Assembly (NCBI RefSeq): GCF_040126175.1
Contig: NZ_CP155828.1
Location: 1-64,000 of the forward strand
Direction: 5' to 3'
Length of the DNA: 64,000 nucleotides
Origin: Candidatus Phytoplasma solani
GTDB lineage: Bacteria > Bacillota_I > Bacilli_A > Acholeplasmatales > Acholeplasmataceae
Of the stretch, positions 50,351-58,799 are shown one piece after another; the stretch's first letter is position 1, and every line of letters starts with the position of its first letter. The position numbers and the translations under genes are program-made. The notes under the pieces were generated by a model. It was not told the origin of the DNA and ran no database searches. It was given only the letters and a program-made list of their open reading frames with translations.

Positions 50351-50713
50351 ATGAATAATAAAAAAATATTATTAGAGTTTTTGCCGTCCGTTACTTATTT
50401 GACAGGAGACGCACAATATTTAGATTATCACGAATTTGTAGAAGCTGTAAATGGTACTGTTTGGAATGTAGATGTTTCAGATGAAATTGAATATTCAAAA
50501 AATTTAACCGACAACAACAAACAAATAATCAACTCCTTTTTATCATCAATTCACGATTATTTTTATGAACTTCAAAACGACATTAGTAAAAATACGCTTG
50601 AATCACTTGATGATGAAATCAATAATTTATTTGATTATTGTAAAGATGAAAACATTGAAATTATCGATTTCATTGACGAAGACGATGCCAACGATGCCAA
50701 CGATCATAAATAA
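50351..50713 (+). CDS. Unassigned acidic protein (PMU)
   Basis: 120 residues, acidic and soluble, with an Asp-rich end (IDEDDANDANDHK, including a DAN duplication). No family recognised. AAGGAG precedes the ATG, and a good terminator follows. It comes directly after an intron relic. Confidence 0.65.
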   Translation: MNNKKILLEFLPSVTYLTGDAQYLDYHEFVEAVNGTVWNVDVSDEIEYSKNLTDNNKQIINSFLSSIHDYFYELQNDISKNTLESLDDEINNLFDYCKDENIEIIDFIDEDDANDANDHK

Positions 50714-50737
50714 AAAGCTAGTTTAAAACTAGCTTTT
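50712..50737 (+). terminator. Terminator
   Basis: AAAAGCTAGTTT and AACTAGCTTTTT pair with a short loop and a T tract, overlapping the stop of the acidic protein gene. Confidence 0.85.
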
Positions 50738-50821
50738 TTATTAAAAAAACTAAAAATATTGCCCTAAACAAGTCATAAAACTGTTTTAATTAAATAAATC
50801 ATTAGAAAGGAGAAATAAAAA

Positions 50822-51010
50822 ATGGAAAATAAACAAATATACGCATTCACAGCGGCTATTGTTGTGTCAGTAATCGTAGCTGTTTCAATTTGGTTTTTCC
50901 AACCATTTAAATCAGCAAAAGTGTCACAAACCAATTCAAATCCAACAGTTGAAAAATCAGACTCAACTAAAAAAGATGAAAAATCTAACGAAAACAAACA
51001 AAACAAATAA
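50822..51010 (+). CDS. Small signal-anchored protein (PMU)
   Basis: 62 residues: one hydrophobic segment (about 6-27, AFTAAIVVSVIVAVSIWFF) and then a hydrophilic lysine/asparagine/serine-rich tail outside or inside the cell. AAAGGAG precedes the ATG. Could be a secreted small protein or an anchor; function unknown. Confidence 0.65.
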   Translation: MENKQIYAFTAAIVVSVIVAVSIWFFQPFKSAKVSQTNSNPTVEKSDSTKKDEKSNENKQNK

Positions 51011-51052
51011 AAATAATGTCACCAAAACCAAACCAAGAAAGGAGGTGATTTG

Positions 51053-51532
51053 GTGCAAACTCAAGAAAACCAACCAACCAAACCCCACTTTACATTTATT
51101 TCTAATTTTATAGAAACAATTTATCTAATTTCAATCCAAGTTTTTATAATTTATTTAACAAAAATAACTTATCCAAATTTCAAAATAGAGGAATTAAAAA
51201 AGTTAAAATTAGAAATCATTCCTTTTGTTTCAATTATCGCGATCGTTTATTTCCAATTAAATGTTTTTTTAAAACTTACTAAATTATTCCAAGTTTCAAA
51301 AACCAAATCAGAAGCATTCAAAGAAATAAGAAAACAATATTTTAATCAATTAATCAAAAAATTTGAAAATAACGAAGCTCATAAAAAGCAAATAGCAAGT
51401 GAAGAAATGGAAAAAGTTAATAAAATATTATTACAAAAAAATAACGAACTAAATGAAAATTATAAAAAAATAACTAAATTAAACGAAGAAATAGCAAAAT
51501 CAAAACTTCAATTAGAAACCAAAAAGAAATAA
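51053..51532 (+). CDS. Membrane protein with C-terminal coiled coil (PMU)
   Basis: 159 residues from GTG. Two transmembrane helices (about 18-38 and 55-76) and a long charged coiled coil (about 85-159). The Shine-Dalgarno AAAGGAGGTGA (51038-51048) is the best in the window and sits 7 bases before GTG; a TTG at 51050 is too close. Not assigned to a family. Confidence 0.7.
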   Translation: MQTQENQPTKPHFTFISNFIETIYLISIQVFIIYLTKITYPNFKIEELKKLKLEIIPFVSIIAIVYFQLNVFLKLTKLFQVSKTKSEAFKEIRKQYFNQLIKKFENNEAHKKQIASEEMEKVNKILLQKNNELNENYKKITKLNEEIAKSKLQLETKKK

Positions 51533-51540
51533 AACAAAAA

Positions 51541-51615
51541 ATGAAACCAATCAAAAAAGAAACAACCAACCACTACGGTGAAAAAATAACCTCAATAAAA
51601 CCTTCAAATACCTAA
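51541..51615 (+). pseudogene. Truncated start of a DUF2963-like gene
   Basis: 25 codons: MKPIKKETTNHYGEKITSIK then stop. It matches the N-terminus of the DUF2963 gene at 52269 and ends in a broken frame, so it is a remnant. Confidence 0.55.
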
Positions 51616-51664
51616 CTAACTAAATAATTTTTTAACCAAAAAAAGAAAGGAAAAATCAAAAAAA

Positions 51665-51736
51665 ATGAATAAACAAGAATTAAAAAAAACAAAAGAAAGA
51701 AATAAAAAATGTCAAAAACACAATTCAAAAACTTAA
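51665..51736 (+). CDS. Doubtful tiny ORF
   Basis: 23 very basic residues (MNKQELKKTKERNKKCQKHN) after GAAAGGAAAAATC. It overlaps the next small ORF. It may be a leader or a fragment. Confidence 0.2.
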   Translation: MNKQELKKTKERNKKCQKHNSKT

Positions 51737-51840
51737 GTCAATTTTTTTTTAAATGGATTTTTTTTATAACAGTCCTATCAATTCCAATTATTATATTTTT
51801 TTACTCCCCAAAAAGTGATAAAACATGTTTAATTGGTTAA
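51709..51840 (+). CDS. Possible small one-helix membrane protein
   Basis: 43 residues with one hydrophobic helix (about 12-32). Weak ribosome binding site. Its end overlaps the next gene's start by 16 bp. Confidence 0.4.
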   Translation: MSKTQFKNLSQFFFKWIFFITVLSIPIIIFFYSPKSDKTCLIG

Positions 51841-52229
51841 TTAAATTCATAAATTATATTGAAACAATATTAAAATTAATTGTTGAATTTTGGCATCGCG
51901 AATCAAATTTCATAATTAGATTTATTTTAATTTATGTCATCATTTTACCAGTATTGTGGTCTATTCCAATTTTTGATGTAATTATAAATTTTTGTTTAAG
52001 ATTTTTTGAAATATTTTTTAATTTTTTCACCTTTATTTTGAAAGGAATATCAAATTTCATTAAATTCATTTTTGGAATCAAACCAAAAACATTTTATTTA
52101 AAGCAAGGAAACATAAAAATTATTTTCGAAAGTGATATAAACGGAAAATTAAAAATCATAAAAAAAGAAATACTCCCAATAAATCAAACCAACGAAATAA
52201 AAGAATATGAAGAAATCACATTAAACTAA
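51825..52229 (+). CDS. Unassigned membrane protein (PMU)
   Basis: 134 residues: hydrophobic throughout residues 1-90, with two to three helices (about 28-50 and 55-85), and a soluble C-terminal part that looks like a small beta domain (FYLKQGNIKIIFESDINGKL). No family recognised, ribosome binding site weak; likely translated by coupling to the ORF before. Confidence 0.6.
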   Translation: MFNWLIKFINYIETILKLIVEFWHRESNFIIRFILIYVIILPVLWSIPIFDVIINFCLRFFEIFFNFFTFILKGISNFIKFIFGIKPKTFYLKQGNIKIIFESDINGKLKIIKKEILPINQTNEIKEYEEITLN

Positions 52230-52268
52230 CCGATGAACCAAACTAAAAATAAAAGGAGAATTAAAAAA

Positions 52269-52841
52269 ATGCAAACAATAAAAAAAGAAACAACCAACGA
52301 ATATGGTTACAAAGGAATCCAAGAACTAGACCCCCAATCAAATAAAGTAATCAAACAAACCACATTCCATTCCGACAATACAACAATTTGGTACATCGAA
52401 GAATTCGATCCTCAAACAGAATACCAAACCAAACAAACCTGGTACGGTTCTGATGGTAAAATCGAAGCCATCGCCAACTATAATCCTCAAACAGGATACC
52501 AAACCAAAGAAACCTATTACGGCTCCAATGGTAAAACAATTAGTTCCATCGACGAATATGACCCCAAAACAGGATACCAAACCAAAAAAACCGAATACAA
52601 CTCCAATAGCACAACAATCGACTACATCATCGAATACAATCCTAAAACAAATAAACCAATCAAACAAACCACATTCCGCCCCAACGGCACAACAATTTGG
52701 TACATCACCGAATACAACCCCCAAACAGGAAACGAAACCAAATCAACCTACTACAAATCCGACGGCACAATTGAAGAGGTTGAAAATTTTCCCGAAGATG
52801 ATGACGACCACGAATGCAATTGCGAATATTGTGGTTATTAA
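52269..52841 (+). CDS. DUF2963-like repeat protein, intact
   Basis: 190 residues with about seven repeats of some 26 residues, pattern YDPKTGYQTKxTxYxxxGxTIxxI, alternating a Pro-X-Thr turn with a Gly-rich strand. No signal peptide is seen. The end is acidic (FPEDDDDHECNCEYCGY) and has CxCxxC. AAAAGGAG at 52252-52259 supports the ATG at 52269; an upstream ATG at 52233 has no such site. DUF2963 proteins are expanded in phytoplasmas; their function is unknown. Confidence 0.8.
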   Translation: MQTIKKETTNEYGYKGIQELDPQSNKVIKQTTFHSDNTTIWYIEEFDPQTEYQTKQTWYGSDGKIEAIANYNPQTGYQTKETYYGSNGKTISSIDEYDPKTGYQTKKTEYNSNSTTIDYIIEYNPKTNKPIKQTTFRPNGTTIWYITEYNPQTGNETKSTYYKSDGTIEEVENFPEDDDDHECNCEYCGY

Positions 52842-52987
52842 AATCAAAAATTAAATAAAGAAAGTGAGAAAATATTATGTCAAAAACGCCCCCTATAAAA
52901 AACAAACTCAAACCAAAAAAATCACCAATTATAAAAACAACTAAACAATCAACACAAACTATAACAAATCCAAAGGAGAACAAAAAT

Positions 52988-53197
52988 ATGAAATCACCAA
53001 TAATAAATTATTTAAAAATTATCGCTTATGTAACTATCATTTTGCATTTTGTTTTCATTGTAGCAATAAACTACCACGACAACAAAATTCCCTTTTTACC
53101 AAAGTCCCAACCAAACGATATAAAAACTAGCCAAAAAGAAAATGATCCTAACCCAACCGAACAAACGAAAAAAAATAAAAATAATAATGAAAATTGA
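52988..53197 (+). CDS. Small membrane-anchored protein
   Basis: 69 residues: one hydrophobic helix (about 8-28) and a hydrophilic proline/lysine/asparagine-rich tail. The start at 52988 follows AAAGGAG by 9 bases. An in-frame ATG at 52877 would add 37 lysine- and proline-rich residues and has a weaker site. First of a series of anchored proteins up to 58026. Confidence 0.6.
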   Translation: MKSPIINYLKIIAYVTIILHFVFIVAINYHDNKIPFLPKSQPNDIKTSQKENDPNPTEQTKKNKNNNEN

Positions 53198-53210
53198 GGT
53201 CAAAAAAATT

Positions 53211-54440
53211 ATGAAAAAAACAAATCAAAATATATTTAGTGTTTTGGTTGTTTTTTTGTTTATTTTAGGAATGCTTGGATGTGGGTTTATGCTATGGCAA
53301 TATATTATAATAAAACCACCTCAAGAAAAGCAACTAAATACAACAAAAGAACTACCAAAACCAACAGAAGATAACCAAACCCAAGAAAACATTAATACTC
53401 AAGAAAACAACGATACTGATGAAACAAAATTGTTAAAAGATATTTTAGCCATGAAAATACCACAAGAAAAATTAAATAAAAAACCATCTTTAAATGATAC
53501 TATCATTAGTCAAACAGCTGTTAGAGCTTTAAAAAGCTTGCAAAGTAAAATCATCGATCCACAAAGATTTTTAAATGCAGGCATTAAGTTCGAAAGTAAT
53601 GGAGTATGTTTGTATGGTCCTCCTGGAAATGGTAAAACAATTGCTGTAGAATCTTTGGGAAAAGATTGTGGAATGCCTTTTTTCTTATGTAATGGTGGTG
53701 ATTTTGCCGCCAAATATAAAGGGGTTGCACCTAAAAAAGTAAGGTTATTATGGCAACATTTAAGAAAAGAGGCACAAGAACACGGAGCATGCATTTTATT
53801 TGTAGATGAATCAGAAGATATTTTTACAGACATTTCCCAAATAGGAGAATCGTCATCTGACAATGCAGTTGTTGTAAATGAGTTTAAAACTGAAATGACA
53901 TCGTTAGATAATGACCCAAAAAAACCTATTTTTGTGCTTTGCGCCACTAACCACGTTGACAAATTAGATAAAGCCATTTTATCACGTTTAGGAACTAAAA
54001 TTGAAATCCCTAATTTGGATGTAGATTTAAGAGTTAAAATGTTGCAATTATTAGTTAAGTTTGGGGCTAAAATTAGTCCAACAGCTCAAAATCAATTTAA
54101 ACAAATAGCACAAAGAATAGAAGGTTTAAAACATAATGATTTAATTAAAAGTGCTCGTGGCTGTAAAAACTTTGTTAATGATGTTAAAATATACGCTTTA
54201 GAAGCACACAACCGCGAAGTGGCAATAATAGAAGATTTTAACGTTATTTTAAATCGTTTATTTGAAGATGATGCGGCTCAAGAGGCAAAAGTTCAAAAAG
54301 CCCAAGAAGAAGAAGAAAAAAAAAGTATTGAATCTTTAAGAAAACAAAAAAGAATCAATGAGTTAATTTATCCACCAACACCACAACAGCCACAAGATGA
54401 CCCATTTTTAAAGGCATTACAAAATATAAAACCAGAATAA
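53211..54440 (+). CDS. Membrane-anchored AAA+ ATPase without protease domain
   Basis: 409 residues from ATG 53211. One N-terminal transmembrane helix (about 10-32), a linker rich in Gln/Asn/Thr, then an AAA+ module: Walker A GPPGNGKT near 141, pore-like FAAKYKGVAPKKVR, Walker B CILFVDESEDIF, and ATNHVDKLDKAILSRLGTK as second region of homology. The C-terminal end is a helical, lysine/glutamate-rich tail. The zinc protease domain of FtsH is absent. Probable role: remodelling or extracting membrane or element proteins. Common in PMUs. Start 53187 is also possible. Confidence 0.82.
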   Translation: MKKTNQNIFSVLVVFLFILGMLGCGFMLWQYIIIKPPQEKQLNTTKELPKPTEDNQTQENINTQENNDTDETKLLKDILAMKIPQEKLNKKPSLNDTIISQTAVRALKSLQSKIIDPQRFLNAGIKFESNGVCLYGPPGNGKTIAVESLGKDCGMPFFLCNGGDFAAKYKGVAPKKVRLLWQHLRKEAQEHGACILFVDESEDIFTDISQIGESSSDNAVVVNEFKTEMTSLDNDPKKPIFVLCATNHVDKLDKAILSRLGTKIEIPNLDVDLRVKMLQLLVKFGAKISPTAQNQFKQIAQRIEGLKHNDLIKSARGCKNFVNDVKIYALEAHNREVAIIEDFNVILNRLFEDDAAQEAKVQKAQEEEEKKSIESLRKQKRINELIYPPTPQQPQDDPFLKALQNIKPE

Positions 54441-54456
54441 GAAAGGAAAGTAATTT

Positions 54457-55362
54457 ATGAAAATAATCGGTAAAATAATTAGCATTATCGTTATATTGAT
54501 TGTTTTTTTGCTAGTGGGAGGCTATCTTTGGAGCAAATATGATTTTTGGAAAGAGATGAAATGGTGTGATGAGGAAAAAGATAACACCAAAAAAAATATT
54601 GTAAAAGTAGAGCAATTAAAAGATGATGCTAAAGAATTGTTAGAAAACAAAAAACAAGAATTAGCATCTAAAGAACAAGAAAAAAAAGATAAAGAAAAGG
54701 AAAAAGAAGATTTAGAAAAAAAAGATAAAGATGTAGAAGATGAGATTAAAGTAATCAAAACAAAAATAGATGAGAACCAAAAAATCATTGATGACCCTAA
54801 AACTCCACCAAAAGTAAAACAACAATTAATTGATAAAAATATTGATTTAAGAAACCAAGAGGCAATTAAGGAGAAAAGAAGAAGGGCAATTAAAGAAAAA
54901 ATTATTGAAATAGATGCACGTATTGCTGAATTAAATAGTGAAATGGCTTTGATTCAAGAGGAAATTAAAGAACTTGAAACTTATATTACCCAATTAGAAA
55001 AAACCCTTTCACAAATGCGATCATATTTAACACAATTAGAAAATTATCAAGAGGAAGTAAGAGAAAGAGAAAAGAGACCTTGGTATGACAATTTATGGAG
55101 GAATACCTTTAAAGGGATATTTAATTTTGGCACTGGTGGATATTGGGCGAAAGAAATTAATAACCATTTAGGGGTTGGAACAATTAAAAGACCAACTGAC
55201 GGCATTGTATGCACTCCCGAACAGTTAACAGCACAAATGCAAAATATACAAGAAAAGAGAAACCAAAAAAGTACATTAAATAAAAATATAAGAACAAATA
55301 AAAGTAAACTTGTTAAAAATCAAACAACGCAAAATAAATTAAATAATTTAAACGTTAATTAA
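54457..55362 (+). CDS. Membrane-anchored coiled-coil protein
   Basis: 301 residues. One N-terminal transmembrane helix (about 5-24), a very long charged coiled coil (about 40-205) and a short domain with WYDNLWRNTFKGIFNFGTGGYW and then a basic coiled tail. GAAAGGA precedes the ATG; 16 bp after the AAA+ gene, so one operon. It may be a partner or substrate of the AAA+ protein. SMC-like only in its coiled coil; no ATPase motifs. Confidence 0.7.
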   Translation: MKIIGKIISIIVILIVFLLVGGYLWSKYDFWKEMKWCDEEKDNTKKNIVKVEQLKDDAKELLENKKQELASKEQEKKDKEKEKEDLEKKDKDVEDEIKVIKTKIDENQKIIDDPKTPPKVKQQLIDKNIDLRNQEAIKEKRRRAIKEKIIEIDARIAELNSEMALIQEEIKELETYITQLEKTLSQMRSYLTQLENYQEEVREREKRPWYDNLWRNTFKGIFNFGTGGYWAKEINNHLGVGTIKRPTDGIVCTPEQLTAQMQNIQEKRNQKSTLNKNIRTNKSKLVKNQTTQNKLNNLNVN

Positions 55363-55452
55363 TTTGTCTTTTAAACTATCAAAATAAGTATAATATATAC
55401 TATATATTAATTTTTTTACATAAGTATTTTTTTATGAAAGGAGGCTTTTTTA

Positions 55453-58026
55453 ATGAATAAGCTACAACAGTTTTGGCAAAAACTAAATAAACTAATTAAT
55501 AAAAATAAACTAATTACTATTTTAGGACTTCTTTTTACGTTCTTACTGATTACAACTATCATTGTTTTTAATTATACCCCTTCCGAAAACAAAGTAACTA
55601 ATAATAATCAAGATGAATCAAAGTCTCACGAAAAACCTAATAATTTACAAAAAACTAATGAAAACAGCCACTCTAACACTGGTGTTGTTGAAGTTGATGT
55701 TTTACCAAGTAGTAGTCCTAGCAACGCTTTACAATCGCAAAATACAGCCTTACAAAATAATTTAAACCAACAACAAAGACAAATTCAACAACAAATAATT
55801 ATGCTACAAGAATCACAAGCTGCTAAAGAATATTTGAAACAAAAACACACACAATACACAAAAATTGTTGAAGTATTAGTACAAAAAATGAATAATACAA
55901 CACAAAATAAACAAAATTTACAAAAAGAAATAAACGAATACAAAACCATAATAAAGGATTATGAAGATAAAAAACTTAAAATTACGCAGTTAGAAGAAAC
56001 TATTAAAAGTTTAACTCAAACTTTAGAAAAAAATCAAAATCAAGAAAAAGAAATTAACGAACTTAAAAATATTATATTGCAATTACAAAATGAATTACAA
56101 AATTACAAAGATAAAGACAATCAATTATCAACAACTATCAGTCAAGGTAATGCAACTATTGAAAACCTGAAAAATGAATTAGCAAGAGTTAAAAATGAAT
56201 TAGAAGCTAAAACAAAAGCGGTCAATGATGCAATAACAGCCAAAAATAAAGCTGAAAGTGAATTAGAAGCTAAAAATAATGAATTAGCAAGAGTTAAAAA
56301 TGAATTAGAAGATAAAATAAAAGCTAAAAATGAATTAAAAGCTAAAATAGCCCAAATGGTTCCAGGTAACGAAAAAACGAAATTAGAAAATGAATTAACG
56401 AAATTAGAAAATGAATTAACAGCTAAAAATAATGAATTAGCAAGAGTTAAAAATGAATTAGAAGCTAAAGTAAAAGCGGTCAATGATGCAATAACAGCCA
56501 AAAATAAAGCTGAAAGTGAATTGGAAGCTAAAAATAATGAATTAGCAAGACTTAAAAATGAATTAGAAGATAAAAATAAGGAATTAGAAACAAAGGTTAA
56601 AACGTTAACTGATGAAAAAAATGCTTTAGAAACTAATTCTACTCAAACAATTACTGCTTTAAATAAACAATCAAAAAAATTACAACAAGATAGCGAACAA
56701 AAAATTAATAATAGCTTGTCCTCAATTGATACTTTAAATCAAAAATTAACTGATTTATATAATGAATTAAAGTACAAAGAAACAAATATCCATAATTTGA
56801 ATAAGCAATTAACAACAGTCAAATCACAAAACGAATATTTTTTGAATCAATTAAACACAAAATTACAAGAATTAAAACAATTAGCACAAGATAAAGATAA
56901 TGTTAAATATAGATTACTAGATGAAATACAAGAGTTAAAAAGGAAACTTTACGAACAAAACCAAAACAATTTAAAAACTTTAAAAAATAAAGACGATGAA
57001 ATAAATAAATTAAAATCAGCAGTATTTTCAAAACGTCTTTTAGAACCTTACAATATTTTTAGCGACCACGAAGGAAATATAATTCGTGAATATAAATTAT
57101 TTGATACAATGCAACCAAAAGCAAAAAGTCACAGCGGATATAATGTTTATTTTGAACGCAAAGATTTTGATGAGATAATGAATAAATACGAGCTTGAATC
57201 ATTTCTAACAAGATGGACTACAAATAGAGAAAATTTATGTAATTATGAATACGAAAATAGTGGTAGGATTGCGAAAAAACACGGTTGGGGCATTTCCAAA
57301 GCAAATTATCAAATCATCCAAACAAATAAACCAAATAATACAGCTTACAATATGACACAAGATAGAGAAGGTAATAGTGGTTTTTGGAACAAATCAAATT
57401 GTTTTTTGAATAGCATTAACAATCAAGATTTAAAAGATGTTTTAGTTTTTGAAAATGACAAAACTCCTTATATTAGGTTTTGTACTAAAAACTTAGAAGT
57501 TGAGTTTGATTGGTTTAATTTAATTGCAACTGAATTTAGAGATTATATGCCACAAACAAAAGAGGTGCAAGAATACACAGTGAAGGCGCAAGAAAACACA
57601 GTGAAGGCGCAAGAATACACATCGGATGCGCAAGTATACACAGCGTTGGCGCAAGAATGCACAGCGGAGGCGCAAGAATACACAGTGTTGGCGCAAAAAT
57701 ACCCAAAGATGGCACAAAAATACACAGCGGAGGCGCAAGAATGCACAGCGATGGCGCAAAATATAATAAATTCTTTACAATCAACTCATCAACCTAAAAA
57801 TATATCAATTAATTTAACTACAAAAACTATTCCTGATTATTTCACTGGAGGAACAAAATCAGTTCCATATTGTGAAGTCACTTATGATTTACAAGAATTA
57901 AAAGACTTTATTAACAAATTAGACTTATCAAACAATTCTCACTTACAAAAAATAAGACAATTTGTAAATGATTATACACAACCAGTGAGTAAACCCATAG
58001 AAGAAGGTGATAACGACATGATGTAA
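55453..58026 (+). CDS. Large anchored coiled-coil protein with heptad amino-acid repeats
   Basis: 857 residues. N-terminal transmembrane helix (about 22-43, LITILGLLFTFLLITTIIVF), a low-complexity linker, then a coiled coil from about 95 to 530 with an internal duplication of about 80 residues (units ARVKNELEAK, KAVNDAITAKNKAESELEAK). A globular part follows (about 530-700, with SGYNVYFERKDFDEIMNKYE), then nine tandem heptads of the type QEYTxxA (about 704-768), and a C-terminal part. AAAGGAGG precedes the ATG. I know no such family; a surface fibre or adhesin-like role is possible. Confidence 0.75.
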   Translation: MNKLQQFWQKLNKLINKNKLITILGLLFTFLLITTIIVFNYTPSENKVTNNNQDESKSHEKPNNLQKTNENSHSNTGVVEVDVLPSSSPSNALQSQNTALQNNLNQQQRQIQQQIIMLQESQAAKEYLKQKHTQYTKIVEVLVQKMNNTTQNKQNLQKEINEYKTIIKDYEDKKLKITQLEETIKSLTQTLEKNQNQEKEINELKNIILQLQNELQNYKDKDNQLSTTISQGNATIENLKNELARVKNELEAKTKAVNDAITAKNKAESELEAKNNELARVKNELEDKIKAKNELKAKIAQMVPGNEKTKLENELTKLENELTAKNNELARVKNELEAKVKAVNDAITAKNKAESELEAKNNELARLKNELEDKNKELETKVKTLTDEKNALETNSTQTITALNKQSKKLQQDSEQKINNSLSSIDTLNQKLTDLYNELKYKETNIHNLNKQLTTVKSQNEYFLNQLNTKLQELKQLAQDKDNVKYRLLDEIQELKRKLYEQNQNNLKTLKNKDDEINKLKSAVFSKRLLEPYNIFSDHEGNIIREYKLFDTMQPKAKSHSGYNVYFERKDFDEIMNKYELESFLTRWTTNRENLCNYEYENSGRIAKKHGWGISKANYQIIQTNKPNNTAYNMTQDREGNSGFWNKSNCFLNSINNQDLKDVLVFENDKTPYIRFCTKNLEVEFDWFNLIATEFRDYMPQTKEVQEYTVKAQENTVKAQEYTSDAQVYTALAQECTAEAQEYTVLAQKYPKMAQKYTAEAQECTAMAQNIINSLQSTHQPKNISINLTTKTIPDYFTGGTKSVPYCEVTYDLQELKDFINKLDLSNNSHLQKIRQFVNDYTQPVSKPIEEGDNDMM

Positions 58027-58028
58027 TT

Positions 58029-58059
58029 AAAAAGACTAGATTTAAAACCTAGTCTTTTT
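58029..58059 (+). terminator. Terminator of the 55453 gene
   Basis: AAAAAGACTAG and CTAGTCTTTTT pair over a 9-nt loop. A second hairpin, AAGGCC / GGCCTT, follows at 58083-58100. Confidence 0.85.
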
Positions 58060-58218
58060 TAATATGTAAAAAACGCATTTAAAAGGCCTTTAATGGCCTT
58101 GTAGATGATAATTAATATAAAATCTAAATTAAAAAAATAAAAGCGATAATTATTTGTAATTTTAAATTAATACCAAAAAAACTCCAAACTGTCAAAAAGA
58201 AAAATTAAATAACAAAAC

Positions 58219-58404
58219 TTGACAAGAAAAGAGCAAGGAGTGACAAAAAAAACAAAGAAACTAAAAAAACTAAAACATTATTATAAATATGTAACAAATA
58301 TTTTTTCTGATGATTGGTATATTGACGGACATACATGCGGGACTGTTTATTATAATTTTTTAGATACTACATCTCCACCAAAAAAACCCAAAGAATTAGA
58401 ATAA
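58219..58404 (+). CDS. Possible small basic protein
   Basis: 61 residues from a TTG (or 54 from GTG at 58240), lysine-rich then a segment SDDWYIDGHTCGTVYYNFLD. Weak start. Possibly the remnant of a longer gene. Confidence 0.3.
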   Translation: MTRKEQGVTKKTKKLKKLKHYYKYVTNIFSDDWYIDGHTCGTVYYNFLDTTSPPKKPKELE

Positions 58405-58760
58405 TTTTTAACTACAATGTCCTAAATGGTTACTCGAAGAAGACAAAGACTTTTTCATGGATGAAGTTAATTGCCCTACAAATAAAAAAAGATGAAGATA
58501 ATCATGTTATATGTAAAACCTACTACCTCCACTTCAATCCCAAAAAAGCTATATAACCTTTTATACAGAAAAACACAACCTTAAAACATAAAAACCCACA
58601 ATACACTTAAAACACATTATTTTACCCCTTAATGAGGTTTAAAAGAATTATTTGAAGTAAACATCAAACAACATTGTTACAAACAATTTAAAGACCAATA
58701 TTTTGATTAAACAAATATTAAGCAAAACAAATCATAACCAGACTCTCCCCACGAGAGTCT
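58405..58760 (+). other. Decayed sequence ending in a terminator
   Basis: No intact gene. A piece near 58630-58710 reads KELFEVNIKQHCYKQFKDQY without a start, so a gene has decayed here. A hairpin AGACTCTC / GAGAGTCT with a T tract at 58740-58767 ends the stretch before tmk. Confidence 0.5.
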
Positions 58761-58799
58761 TTTTTTTATACCCAAATTAAGAATCAAAGGAGCAATAAA

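Noticed and set aside
52338-52983. Antisense and out-of-frame ORFs over the DUF2963 gene, rich in Phe, Cys or Pro/Thr
   Set aside because: The regular repeat keeps other frames open by chance. None has a ribosome binding site, and the coding frame has AAAAGGAG.
53211-54440. Calling the PMU AAA+ protein FtsH
   Set aside because: The AAA+ motifs fit, but there is no HEXXH zinc protease domain, and only one membrane helix.
57564-57760. The 21-bp array as a CRISPR or other spacer array
   Set aside because: Units are contiguous, without spacers, and encode an in-frame heptad repeat within a large ORF.
57520-57784. Three cysteine-rich - strand ORFs opposite the heptad repeat
   Set aside because: They exist because a 21-bp repeat is a multiple of three, so all frames repeat without stops. 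No start signals.
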